The position numbers and the translations under genes are program-made. DNA of 22,429 nt from a virus, in IMG/VR virus record IMGVR_UViG_3300027800_000326, positions 1-22,429 of that record; one strand, 5' to 3'. The notes under the pieces were generated by a model. That model was not told the origin of the DNA, searched no databases, and saw only the letters and a program-made list of their open reading frames with translations. Shown piece by piece: positions 14,172 through 21,419 of this stretch (positions are counted from its first letter, which is position 1; each line of letters starts with the position of its first letter).

Positions 14172-15656
14172 TTATCTCCCTGCCAAAAAGTTACCACGAT
14201 GAATATAGTCATGCGGGTGAGTATCAAGAAACTCCGCCACCTCCCCGTTCCAGAAAACCAGTGAAGAGAGCTGCTGGATCACAGCATCATTGTTGATGTT
14301 GTCCTGGAATGCAGGAGCCACAACAATCTTTGTCCTGTTTTTTGTGGCCAGAATTTTCACAGGGTATCTGTCCAGCAGGGCTTTCAGCTCTGCTACAGCT
14401 CTGGGGAACCCCGGGATCTCAATCAATTCTGCCTGCTGAGTAACCGGAAGCTGCTGGAGTTCCGGTTTTTCAACATCAACTGAGGGCTCCTGGGGTAGAT
14501 CGATCGGTTGATTTGCCTTGAGAGAAGCCTTGAATCTGGCATCTCTGAATCTCATCGTGAGCACTGGAGGCAAGCCAGCAAGCACCCACTCAAGCAGATT
14601 AACCCCTGCCTTGTATGCATCTCCAGGATCTTTTCCCACTGGAACCGACCATCTCCGCACTTTCTCGAACTCATCTGACCACCATTTGCCTGCTTTTTTA
14701 CCTGCTTCATCGAAATCCAGAGCGTTGAGGATTCTCAGCGCCCCTTGCAGAACAGGATAGGACTCTCGGCACGGCTTTGTCTGTGCAGATCCCAGAGCCA
14801 GCACTCCAACTGCTCCACCTGCAATCCTGGCAAGAAGCATGGCATCAAGCTCTGATTCCACGATCACAAAAGCCCGTCTCTCTCTGAAAATCAGCATGGG
14901 AGCCATGCAGGAGCCAGGCAGAACATAATACCTGACATCCTGCGGGCTGTTTATGTCGGCATCTGGCCGTCTTATCCTGATGCGCCGGACAATCTCCATG
15001 CCATCACTGTCGGTGCCCAGGTAGGGGATCACCACGCCTCTGGGTATCCAGAGCATCTTTTTACTGCCATTCTCTTTCAGAATGGTGGGTAAGCCCCAGG
15101 ATTCACGGGGTCTGAAAGCGGAGTTTTTCCCCTTTTCCCCAGGACACCACCCCAGCCTGAATATCTTTACTGCCTCAAGATCAAGCCCTCTTTCTGCCAG
15201 AATTTTAAGCTGCTCAGGGTTCTCCAGTAACTGACCATGTGCCCAGGTGACCAGCTTGCCAGCCTTAATCTGCCAGGTCTCGGGAGGCTCTTCATAGTGT
15301 GTTGGCTGAAAAGGCTCTTTTGCCCCTGATCCTGAAGTGCCTGCAACAGAAGCAGGAGAGATCAATGCCATACTCTGCTTAGATGTGTAGCCTTCCGGCA
15401 GCTCCCGACCCGCAGCCTTGAACGCATCTGGGTAGCTCATGCCATGGAAATCAACATAAAACTGCACCAGATCCCCGGCCTTCTCGCACCCCCTGCACCA
15501 ATACGACCCGTCAACCCTCAGATCCGGCCAAACATGGAAGCGGTCATTTCCACCACACCCAGGGCAGGCCCCGGTGTATTCCGCCCCCCGTTTCTGACTC
15601 ACTGATGTTTTTTTCAGCGTGATTCCTTTGTCTGCTGCTGCATCAAGTACGTTCAT
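14172..15656 (-). CDS. Phage DNA primase with CHC2 zinc finger and TOPRIM domain
   Basis: 494 residues from the ATG at 15656, chosen because AAGGAG lies six bases upstream; a further ATG at 15677 lacks a site. The zinc ribbon uses C31, C34, C54 and C57 (CPGCGG and WCRGC). The TOPRIM core follows with FVIVESELDAM and LNALDFDEAG, supplying the metal-binding acidic residues. It would make RNA primers on phage DNA. Unlike T7 gp4 or P4 alpha it has no fused helicase; the helicase is the upstream gene. After about residue 400 the C-terminal region is of unclear function. It sits downstream of the iteron-like region, which probably also carries its promoter. Confidence 0.9.
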   Translation of the reverse strand: MNVLDAAADKGITLKKTSVSQKRGAEYTGACPGCGGNDRFHVWPDLRVDGSYWCRGCEKAGDLVQFYVDFHGMSYPDAFKAAGRELPEGYTSKQSMALISPASVAGTSGSGAKEPFQPTHYEEPPETWQIKAGKLVTWAHGQLLENPEQLKILAERGLDLEAVKIFRLGWCPGEKGKNSAFRPRESWGLPTILKENGSKKMLWIPRGVVIPYLGTDSDGMEIVRRIRIRRPDADINSPQDVRYYVLPGSCMAPMLIFRERRAFVIVESELDAMLLARIAGGAVGVLALGSAQTKPCRESYPVLQGALRILNALDFDEAGKKAGKWWSDEFEKVRRWSVPVGKDPGDAYKAGVNLLEWVLAGLPPVLTMRFRDARFKASLKANQPIDLPQEPSVDVEKPELQQLPVTQQAELIEIPGFPRAVAELKALLDRYPVKILATKNRTKIVVAPAFQDNINNDAVIQQLSSLVFWNGEVAEFLDTHPHDYIHRGNFLAGR

Positions 15657-15685
15657 GTTTGGCTCCTTCTGGTACAAACTCTCAC

Positions 15686-15961
15686 TTTGGAGGGTTTGGA
15701 AGATTTTGGAGGGTTACTTATAAACCTTCCAAAGGAATAAACTACTGTTTTCTTTATTTTTTATTTACTCTTTGGAAGATTGGAAGGTTTTTTATATAAT
15801 TTTCAAAAAATAAAAATAAAAAAAAGATATTAATATATAGTAAAAAAAACCTTCCAACCCTCCAAACTGGCTATCCTACATCTTTTATATTAAAAGATTT
15901 CAATAAGTTAACTTTCTGGAAGATTGTCTGGAAGATTGTGGAGGGTTTTACAACCTTCCAG
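15686..15961. repeat. Iteron array with AT-rich core, candidate replication origin
   Basis: At least eleven copies of a degenerate TGGARGRTT motif in both orientations. Forward copies have TGGA at 15688, 15697, 15707, 15773, 15782, 15917, 15929 and 15939; inverted copies lie at 15723-15733, 15848-15857, 15856-15866 and 15952-15961. The copies at 15771-15791 and 15844-15866 form inverted arms differing at two positions and enclose a core of almost only A and T (about 15792-15843). The array fills the gap between the helicase and primase genes. Iterons plus a melting region beside replication genes is the classic layout of phage and plasmid origins; an operator array is the alternative. Confidence 0.7.
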
Positions 15962-15970
15962 ACTCTAAAA

Positions 15971-17554
15971 TCATGGAAACATCTGTGTATTATCCAAAAT
16001 TCCTACCCCGTAATACTTCATTGACCCCTCTTTACGCTTCTCGAAGCGCTTCCCAAGCCATCCGGAGAAGCTTTTTTGCTTTGGGATCTTGTTTGAGACA
16101 TTGGTTTTCCACCACTCCTCGAACACCTTATATATAGCTGTTGCCCCCACAGAGTAGTTTTCCCCGACAACGCAGCACTCATCAATAAAATCAGCGATTG
16201 TGTCCTCATCACGCTGATACTCGTCCACAGCATCCAAAACAGCAGTCGGCGGCGCCACCCCCATAACCTGCCAGGAGAGGCACCCTCTGACTATCCAGGC
16301 AAGGATGCCCGGCAATTCTGCCTCCAGCTTTGCGGATAGATATGGATCTGCACGCCTCTCATATGAGTTTTTCGGCGTCCATGCTTCATCCTCATCTACC
16401 GTAGGCCCCACAAAAGATAGCTCAAACGGAAATAAAACCATTCTTGCCCAAAACGCATAATCATCTGCAGGGGCATGGGGTTTATGGTTGGTCAGCAGAA
16501 ACAGGGTGTGTGACGGCAGGAATTGTACCTCATGCTTATCATGAGGACTTCTGCCCGTGAGTGTGTCATTGCCTGTAATCCATTTTGACCTAGATGGGGA
16601 GATCCGGCAGCCATCATCAGTCTCAGATGCGAATGCCATTCTTAATCCCCTGAGAGTCATGATCTCAGGAGTAGGCCCTGAAGAGTTCTGTTTGAACTGA
16701 TCCAGCAGCATCTCTGAACGAATTGCTCCGGCAAGATGGCCAAAAGCTTTGGAGAGTGTCTCCACTATTATTGACTTTCCGTTTCTCCCCCTGCCCGTCA
16801 TGACAACCAGGATGCTCTGCACCACTTTTCCTACAGCTGCATAACCACAGACCCGCTGAAAGCAATCTACAATGGGCTGTTTTTCTGAAAAAATCTCCAG
16901 GAGACTCTTCTCCCAAAGCGGACAAGGGGCATCAATGCCGTTCCACTCAACCGGAGAGGCCTTCAGGAGATAATCTTTCTGACGACCAGGCTCAAGCTCT
17001 CCAGTCCTCAGATCAATTACCCCGTTTTTGCATGCCAGCAACCATGGTTTGGCATCAATCTCATCTCCCTTAATTGCCAGGGCATCGCTGCTTGTGTGTG
17101 CGAACCTCAGACACTTGACTCGCCTTGTGTCACTCCTGAGCAGCTTGACACGCTGGTTCAGCTTTGCTCTTGTGCTCTTGAGCTGACCGGCCCTCCCGGA
17201 TGAGTCCTCCGCTGCTTCAAGTTTTGACATCTCCCTGGAGATCTGGTTAGCCTCGCCCTGGTACACCTGGGCAACTCCCTCCACAGACGCCAGGGCATCA
17301 CCCATAATATCCATGATCCAGTGGTGGCCATCCCACCTCATCCAGCAGTCAGCAGATTTGTTGAACACGAAATGGCTCCGGTAGAGGCGCTTGAAAAGAT
17401 TACCGTCCCCGAATTCATTCTCACGCAGGCACTGCAGGATGAACTCGGAGTCCGGAACTCCATCTTTTTCGGCATCGTCTATCTGGCCATTTTCCTCAAT
17501 TTGCCTGGCCATGACCGCCGATTTGATATCAAGCTCCTCTGGTTGCTGGTTCAT
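15971..17554 (-). CDS. P4/D5-type SF3 replicative helicase
   Basis: 527 residues from the ATG at 17554. That start overlaps the stop of a short upstream ORF (ATGA), as elsewhere in this operon; a GTG opening at 17695 is possible but has no ribosome site. Walker A is GRGRNGKS with K260, after the D5-N-type region (SDALAIKGDEIDAKPWLLAC, NGVIDLRTGEL). Downstream LTGRSPHDKHEVQFLPSHTLFLLTNHKP is the SF3 sensor/motif C region, and the C-terminus carries a winged-helix-like domain (YKVFEEWWKTNV). It unwinds phage DNA, probably assembling at the adjacent repeat-rich region. The primase is separate, immediately downstream, whereas P4 alpha fuses both. Confidence 0.88.
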   Translation of the reverse strand: MNQQPEELDIKSAVMARQIEENGQIDDAEKDGVPDSEFILQCLRENEFGDGNLFKRLYRSHFVFNKSADCWMRWDGHHWIMDIMGDALASVEGVAQVYQGEANQISREMSKLEAAEDSSGRAGQLKSTRAKLNQRVKLLRSDTRRVKCLRFAHTSSDALAIKGDEIDAKPWLLACKNGVIDLRTGELEPGRQKDYLLKASPVEWNGIDAPCPLWEKSLLEIFSEKQPIVDCFQRVCGYAAVGKVVQSILVVMTGRGRNGKSIIVETLSKAFGHLAGAIRSEMLLDQFKQNSSGPTPEIMTLRGLRMAFASETDDGCRISPSRSKWITGNDTLTGRSPHDKHEVQFLPSHTLFLLTNHKPHAPADDYAFWARMVLFPFELSFVGPTVDEDEAWTPKNSYERRADPYLSAKLEAELPGILAWIVRGCLSWQVMGVAPPTAVLDAVDEYQRDEDTIADFIDECCVVGENYSVGATAIYKVFEEWWKTNVSNKIPKQKSFSGWLGKRFEKRKEGSMKYYGVGILDNTQMFP

Positions 17555-17763
17555 ATTTCTCTGTAACCCTCTGTAATCAAGGATATTGTTTCCCGCTTCC
17601 CTCCCATTTTCAGATTTAAAATCGCGAAAAGATCGAGCCTTGCCCGCCCGTATAGAAGGAGGCCCCAGAAGGACCCGCACTGTTTTGTACAGCACAGGCC
17701 AGCAAGGTTTGATCTTTGGCTGGATCTCTTATCCGAGGGGGTGCGGGGGAGGTCAGTTATCAT
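17551..17763 (-). CDS. Short ORF coupled to kinase and helicase (70 residues)
   Basis: Easily overlooked. Opening at the ATG at 17763, inside the last eleven bases of the kinase gene, it ends in a TGA whose first two bases are shared with the helicase ATG (ATGA at 17551-17554). This dovetailing repeats the four-base overlaps seen throughout the operon and explains the gap between kinase and helicase. The peptide has a CCTKQC cysteine cluster and a basic, hydrophobic middle (FWGLLLYGRARLDLFAI). The ribosome site is weak (AGG). It might instead be a translated spacer; no family is recognised. Confidence 0.4.
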   Translation of the reverse strand: MITDLPRTPSDKRSSQRSNLAGLCCTKQCGSFWGLLLYGRARLDLFAILNLKMGGKRETISLITEGYREI

Positions 17764-18250
17764 AGACAACCTGGCAATTGAGCACTTCATAGAGCTCAAT
17801 CAGTGTAAACTCCACCTTCTGCCTGAACTCATCATCATGTTCAGCTCTGATTCCGTCTGGAAAGCAGAAGGGGTTGTTGTCAATAGTCTTGAAAATGATC
17901 TTGCTGTAATGCTTCAGGTGATGTCTGGCCATCTCCACCATGGCATACGCCAAAGTATCAAAGCCAGCTACCAGAGTGTAAGCAATGGAGTCCACAATGG
18001 ATCGGTCAGATACGACGATATCAAAGCGGGAGAGGTACTCAAGCTCAGCTTTGATCTGTGCTGTGAAGATCCACATCTGGCTCTCCAGTGTGGTCTTCTG
18101 ATTGATGGGGTATGGAGACATTGTTGCTGGCTCCATAAGGATTGTGATTGATTTTTCTGGGCAGGAGAGCTTTAAACTCTCTGCCTGCTTCAGGGCACTG
18201 GTTGTCTTGCCTGTACCATGTGTGCCTGAAAATGCGATAATATGGCCCAT
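17753..18250 (-). CDS. P-loop nucleotide kinase-like ATPase
   Basis: 165 residues. Walker A GTHGTGKTT at residues 9-17 with K15, and a second acidic motif IVVSDRSIVDSIAY near residues 80-95, matching thymidylate/deoxynucleoside kinase-like or NadR/Ttd14-type AAA proteins found in phages, where the DRS motif contacts the substrate. It would phosphorylate a nucleotide or nucleoside, perhaps to supply DNA precursors. GAGGAGG five bases before the ATG is an excellent ribosome site. It precedes the helicase in the operon. The C-terminal part lacks an obvious lid arginine pair, so the substrate is not determinable by eye. Confidence 0.75.
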   Translation of the reverse strand: MGHIIAFSGTHGTGKTTSALKQAESLKLSCPEKSITILMEPATMSPYPINQKTTLESQMWIFTAQIKAELEYLSRFDIVVSDRSIVDSIAYTLVAGFDTLAYAMVEMARHHLKHYSKIIFKTIDNNPFCFPDGIRAEHDDEFRQKVEFTLIELYEVLNCQVVYDN

Positions 18251-18293
18251 ATTGGCCTCCTCAATTCTTTATATTCAAAAGGTTATTGTTGCG

Positions 18294-18336
18294 CACCACC
18301 GCTAAAACCCCCCTTTGTATAAAAAAACTACGCCGC
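18294..18336. repeat. Copy 1 of a duplicated ~40-bp element
   Basis: CACCACCGCTAAAAC (18294-18308), a variable ten-base middle, then AAAAAACTACGCCGCT. The same two blocks in the same order and orientation recur at 20962-21000. It lies in the leader between the HTH/zinc-ribbon gene and the kinase. Possible replication, regulatory or recombination site. Confidence 0.6.
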
Positions 18337-18350
18337 TATAATCGTTCTGA

Positions 18351-18650
18351 TCAGAATTCTGCCCTCTGATTTCCTTTGTGATAACAGTTTGAACACAACC
18401 GTGTTAACAGGACTCCGTTTTTCAACGGTTTTTTAGGGACTGGTTGTAGTCCACAACATATGCAGAGATTTTTAATCTTCTTTTTTTGAGGTTTTTTCCC
18501 CTGCTCAAAAACAAAGCCTCCTTGCTTTGCACGGACATAAACAGTGTTGATTCCACAATGAATCTTTTGCGCGATTTCAGGCACGGAAAAGCCTTGATCC
18601 AACATCGGTATGATTTTTTCTGCTGTAATATCAGGTCTTGCTACTGGCAT
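18351..18650 (-). CDS. HTH/zinc-ribbon phage regulator
   Basis: 99 residues. Residues 15-50 (MLDQGFSVPEIAQKIHCGIN, then VYVRAKQGGF) form a helix-turn-helix of the resolvase/MerR-like kind; the C-terminus carries a zinc ribbon, CICCG and CSNC spaced by about 20 residues. A basic linker (KKPQKKKIKN) joins them. Likely a DNA-binding regulator of the phage operon. AAAGGAG lies about eight bases before the ATG, and a short gap separates it from the 153-residue gene upstream. Being early in the operon it may control the replication or packaging genes downstream. Confidence 0.7.
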   Translation of the reverse strand: MPVARPDITAEKIIPMLDQGFSVPEIAQKIHCGINTVYVRAKQGGFVFEQGKKPQKKKIKNLCICCGLQPVPKKPLKNGVLLTRLCSNCYHKGNQRAEF

Positions 18651-18702
18651 CTCAAAATCTCCTTTGTTTTTAATGTGCTATAAAAAAACAGGACTTAAGC
18701 TG

Positions 18703-19164
18703 CTAATCATCCAGCAGCGTCAAATCCTGCATTATGTCCTCAATAGCCAGACGAGCCAGCTCTCTGCGTTTGGCGTTGCTGGCCTCGGGATCTCTCATAG
18801 CTGCGGTGTATGCGGCCAGAGACTCGTAATTGTCCAGCAGCTCCTCCTCCAGAGTTGCCTTGTCTGGCGTGCACTCATCCTCATCCGGGATGAGAGTGCA
18901 TCTAACTATCCTTGCAAGATAATCCACGCCTGAGCGAGCGTGTTCAACCTGCCCGCGCATCATGAGCTTTGTAAGCATATATCCAAGGCGGGTCATTGGG
19001 CAGGCTGCGGTTGTGGCGGTGGTACTTGGATCAGCAGACCATTTTTCCACAGCCCTCTCTCCAACATTCCAGATTTTCACAATCTGGCTCTTAGACATGT
19101 GGTACATACACCCGGAAAACCACTCCCAGGGGGTAACCGGTGTCGAGGTCGGTTTACGGTTCAT
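18703..19164 (-). CDS. Early-operon phage protein with HTH-like N-terminus
   Basis: 153 residues, second gene of the minus-strand operon, overlapping the Cro-like gene's stop by four bases (ATGA) with AGAGGA about nine bases upstream. Residues 12-50 (WEWFSGCMYHMSKSQIVKIW, then GERAVEKWSADP) look like an HTH region; the C-terminal half is helical and acidic, ending IEDIMQDLTLLDD. I read it as a phage regulatory protein of the early region, possibly CII-like in role, but no named family is recognised. The residue pattern (MTRLGYMLTKLMMRGQVEHA) suggests oligomerising helices. Confidence 0.65.
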   Translation of the reverse strand: MNRKPTSTPVTPWEWFSGCMYHMSKSQIVKIWNVGERAVEKWSADPSTTATTAACPMTRLGYMLTKLMMRGQVEHARSGVDYLARIVRCTLIPDEDECTPDKATLEEELLDNYESLAAYTAAMRDPEASNAKRRELARLAIEDIMQDLTLLDD

Positions 19165-19391
19165 TTTCGGTTTTCCTCTTTTCCTTCTGGTTTTGGGATG
19201 TTGGCATCAAAAAATAATTCTAACTGGAGAGGAGATGCATATCTCCACCATTCTATGCCTTTTTCTGGAAATATTTTTGAAAGCCTTTCTGCAAAAGGCC
19301 ATGAAATTTTACGTTTCCCCTTTAGAATCACACAAAGGGTTGGTGGAGGTACTCCTAAAAATCTTGCTTTGTATGCTTGTGATGTTTTCAT
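19161..19391 (-). CDS. Small Cro-like HTH protein, first gene of lytic operon
   Basis: 76 residues from the ATG at 19391 (MKTSQAYKARFLGVPPPTL); a longer start at 19415 overlaps the palindrome AGCATATGCT and is less likely. Residues 1-45 resemble the lambda-repressor-like HTH fold (ARFLGVPPPTLCVILKGKRKISWPFAERLSKIF), where the second helix reads the DNA. No Shine-Dalgarno is evident, so translation may be inefficient or leaderless. It lies directly opposite the CI-like repressor across an AT-rich region full of palindromes, the arrangement of a lambda-type switch. Confidence 0.7.
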   Translation of the reverse strand: MKTSQAYKARFLGVPPPTLCVILKGKRKISWPFAERLSKIFPEKGIEWWRYASPLQLELFFDANIPKPEGKEENRK

Positions 19392-19403
19392 GCTGTATGA
19401 GGT

Positions 19404-19539
19404 AGCATTAAGCATATGCTAATGTCAATAGATTTTGTATTTTTATATTAAACAAAAACTATTAATATAAGACAAATAACTAATATTATTAGTGATTTTA
19501 TTGTTTGTCTTTTTCTCCAAAGGGGCTATAATTAGCAAT
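19404..19539. promoter_or_regulatory. Divergent immunity-switch region with candidate operators
   Basis: AT-rich divide between the Cro-like and CI-like genes. Candidate operators are the perfect palindrome AGCATATGCT (19411-19420) with a further AGCAT half-site at 19404, and ACTAATATTATTAGT (19479-19493), nested in weaker arms GACAAATAA (19471-19479) and TTGTTTGTC (19501-19509). On the minus strand TTGACA (19428-19423) may be a -35, but its -10 is poor. The promoters are therefore not fixed; the palindromes are seen directly. Confidence 0.6.
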
Positions 19540-20112
19540 ATGGTAATTAGAAAAACATATAACGATCCACTGGCGGCAGCTCTTAATTATTGTCTGTGGC
19601 AAACAAAGACAAAACAGCAGGAGCTTGCAATTGCTGTGGGATATAAAAACAGAAATATGATATCTGCTATACTTGCTGAATTATCACCTGGTTCAGAACC
19701 CAAGCGGAGAGCTATTGCATCGTTTTTTGGATATACATATGAGGATTTTCTTCAATTAGGGCTGGATATTATCAAAAAAAACAAAATAGATATGGATAGG
19801 GAATATCTATTAGAAGCTATGAATGCCAGAGCGGATGCTATTATTTATCAACAGGAAAAAGCAACTTCTACTCTGCCGCCAAAAACGAATATCAGTGAGA
19901 TTGCTGATACCGCAAGACTCAGACATCAAATTGTTATTGAAGGCTTTGAAGATAAAGAAAGAGCTATTAGACTAAATGAGAAACTTGTTCAGCTTGAAAA
20001 AAGAGATCCAGATAAACTTAAAAGTCTTGAAGATATGTTAAATGGATGGCTTGCGATAGCTCCTCCTGAAGCGCCCAAAAAAACGGGAACAACGAACAAT
20101 CAGGAGAGTTGA
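19540..20112 (+). CDS. CI-like phage repressor with HTH domain
   Basis: 190 residues from the ATG at 19540 (MVIRKTYNDPL). The N-terminus, residues about 10-70, is an HTH of the XRE type (ALNYCLWQTKTKQQELAIAV, then RNMISAILAELSPGS). There is no S24 peptidase domain: the C-terminus is a charged helical region, so induction cannot be by RecA-stimulated self-cleavage. AAAGGGG is about 14 bases from this ATG, rather far; the ATG at 19492 is an alternative with a hydrophobic extension that looks spurious. The TGA overlaps the next gene's TTG start. It presumably maintains the lysogenic state at the divergent region. Confidence 0.75.
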   Translation: MVIRKTYNDPLAAALNYCLWQTKTKQQELAIAVGYKNRNMISAILAELSPGSEPKRRAIASFFGYTYEDFLQLGLDIIKKNKIDMDREYLLEAMNARADAIIYQQEKATSTLPPKTNISEIADTARLRHQIVIEGFEDKERAIRLNEKLVQLEKRDPDKLKSLEDMLNGWLAIAPPEAPKKTGTTNNQES

Positions 20113-20447
20113 TCAACTTTGCTCTTGTAAAACCCGAATATAATACCCACCTGGTCAACGCTGAGGGTGTAATTCTTGATACTACGGTCAATAAAGGAAA
20201 TTCAGTTATAGCTCAAAAGGTTATCGGCACACTTGCCACTTCTTACATTCATCCTGATGATGCAATCCATTTTAGTAAAACATTGGGAAGAGCAATCTAT
20301 GATGGTAGGATGGAGTGCTGTGAATATAGAATTGCGAATCAGCACTTTAAAGCCAAATTTGAAAAGATAGCTGTGGATAGGGTGAGGATTGTTGAATGGA
20401 ATATCACTGGGTTGGATGTGGATCGGGTTTGGCAGTTGCCTTGGTGA
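20109..20447 (+). CDS. PAS-like protein coupled to the repressor
   Basis: 112 residues, starting with TTG at 20109 that overlaps the repressor's TGA by three bases; GGAG lies five bases upstream. The sequence resembles a single PAS fold: VIGTLATSYIHPDDAIHFSK, then ECCEYRIANQHFKAKFEKIAV and IVEWNITGLD match the PAS HPDD helix and final strands. PAS domains sense ligands, redox or partners. With no effector domain of its own it probably acts on the co-translated repressor, an uncommon arrangement for a prophage. HicB follows after 19 bases. Confidence 0.65.
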   Translation: MINFALVKPEYNTHLVNAEGVILDTTVNKGNSVIAQKVIGTLATSYIHPDDAIHFSKTLGRAIYDGRMECCEYRIANQHFKAKFEKIAVDRVRIVEWNITGLDVDRVWQLPW

Positions 20448-20466
20448 GGGGAAAAGGAGATTGAAA

Positions 20467-20676
20467 ATGAACACATACACAGCAATAATAAAACAAACTG
20501 ATAACTGGTGGATTGGCTGGATAGAGGAAGTCCCAGGTGTCAATTGCCAGGAAGAATCATATGAAGCTCTTATAAATTCATTGAAAGAGGTACTGACTGA
20601 GGCAATTGACTTTAACCGGCAGGACGCTATCATTGCCGCTGGGGACGATTATCAGGAAGAGTGCATAGCATTATGA
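20467..20676 (+). CDS. hicB: HicB family antitoxin
   Basis: 69 residues from the ATG at 20467, chosen for AAGGAG seven bases upstream and because the sequence then opens MNTYTAIIKQTDNWWIGWIEEVPGV, the RNase H-like HicB fold start (Y-x-x-I-x-x-x-D-x-x-W-I-G-x-x-x-E-x-P-G). It ends without an added DNA-binding domain, so any autoregulation would need the complex or another site. Its TGA overlaps the hicA start (ATGA). Antitoxin-first order reverses the canonical hicAB order but is common in phage-borne pairs. Confidence 0.85.
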   Translation: MNTYTAIIKQTDNWWIGWIEEVPGVNCQEESYEALINSLKEVLTEAIDFNRQDAIIAAGDDYQEECIAL

Positions 20677-20861
20677 AGCGCAAGGAATTCCTGCAATACA
20701 TTAGAAGTAAGGGTTGCGAACTCTTGAGAGAAGGAGGTAGTCATTCATGGTGGCACCATCCTGAGTCTAAACGAAGGTCTTCTGTTCCGAGGCACGCTGA
20801 AATTGATGATCTGTTGACCAAAAAAATTTGTAAAGATTTAGGTATCAGTTGGATACGGTGA
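20673..20861 (+). CDS. hicA: HicA family toxin
   Basis: 62 residues from the ATG at 20673, which overlaps the hicB stop. It shows the double-stranded-RNA-binding-like HicA pattern: MKRKEFLQYIRSKGCELLRE, then GGSHSWWHHP with the conserved catalytic histidine, RSSVPRH and the final LTKKICKDLGIS. HicA cleaves mRNA and is neutralised by HicB. Length is typical. The pair lies between the immunity genes and the integrase and may stabilise the element after integration. Confidence 0.9.
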   Translation: MKRKEFLQYIRSKGCELLREGGSHSWWHHPESKRRSSVPRHAEIDDLLTKKICKDLGISWIR

Positions 20862-20961
20862 TTGAGTTTGACCGTTCCCTTGGCAAATAGAGATTTTTAT
20901 TCTTATATTTTAAGGTTAAAAGCTCTTGACATTAATGATGTTTTTTTGTATGAGAAAAAGA

Positions 20962-21000
20962 CACCACCGCTAAAACTCCATGATAATAAAAAACTCCGCT
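20962..21000. repeat. Copy 2 of the duplicated ~40-bp element
   Basis: CACCACCGCTAAAAC (20962-20976), a variable middle, then AAAAAACTCCGCT; the first 15 bases are identical to copy 1 at 18294. The right end overlaps the terminator hairpin stem. Confidence 0.6.
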
Positions 21001-21029
21001 GAGGCTACTTTAGCCACAGACGGAGTTTT
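20990..21029 (+). terminator. Rho-independent terminator after hicBA
   Basis: AAAACTCCG (20990-20998) pairs with CGGAGTTTT (21021-21029), with an inner GGCT/AGCC pairing. It lies between hicBA and the HTH gene. The T-run is short, so partial read-through is possible. Confidence 0.6.
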
Positions 21030-21047
21030 ATGTTTATGGGAGTTACT

Positions 21048-21419
21048 ATGGAACAGATTGTTGATATAACAGGACTCGCACAAGTTCTGCACTGCTCTGA
21101 CCGAACGCTTGAAAAGCAATGGCAGCAGTATCCTCATTTTTTTATAGGGGAGGGCAGGGACTTAAGAGGCGCAAGGTTTGACGTTTGTGATGTTATTGAC
21201 TTTCTGAAACAAAGGGATTATAGCAATGCCATATCCAGACAAGAAAAAGCGAACTTGGATAGGACAAATAAGAATAAATGGAGTCAAAAGAAAAAAAACC
21301 GGATTCCCGACAAAATCGGCAGCAACAGAATGGGAACGGATGACAAGTCAAGAAATATTGTATCCGAGTCAAGATCCGGATGTATTGAAGAGTTCGCACG
21401 CCATTTTGGAATATCTTAA
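21048..21419 (+). CDS. AlpA/excisionase-like HTH protein overlapping int
   Basis: 123 residues from the ATG at 21048, chosen for GGGAG five bases upstream over the ATGs at 21030 and 21036. The N-terminal 65 residues (DITGLAQVLHCSDRTLEKQW, then FDVCDVIDFLKQRD) form an MerR/AlpA-like winged helix as in excisionases and phage terminase-Nu1-like regulators. After about residue 60 the frame is read over the start of the integrase gene in a different frame for 194 bases and becomes low complexity and basic. Either the overlap is real or the C-terminal half is an incidental extension. Position just before int suggests a directionality factor. Confidence 0.6.
   Translation: MEQIVDITGLAQVLHCSDRTLEKQWQQYPHFFIGEGRDLRGARFDVCDVIDFLKQRDYSNAISRQEKANLDRTNKNKWSQKKKNRIPDKIGSNRMGTDDKSRNIVSESRSGCIEEFARHFGIS

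Noticed and set aside
15686-15961. CRISPR array
   Set aside because: The repeats are only 9-11 bases, occur in both orientations and are irregularly spaced, unlike CRISPR repeats and spacers.
17741-18151. 136-codon plus-strand open frame opposite the nucleotide kinase
   Set aside because: Antisense to a gene with a clear Walker A motif and strong ribosome site; no recognisable domain of its own.
18940-19422. Two long plus-strand open frames opposite the early phage genes
   Set aside because: Both are antisense to the coupled 153-residue and Cro-like genes, and two overlapping frames on the same stretch cannot both be real.
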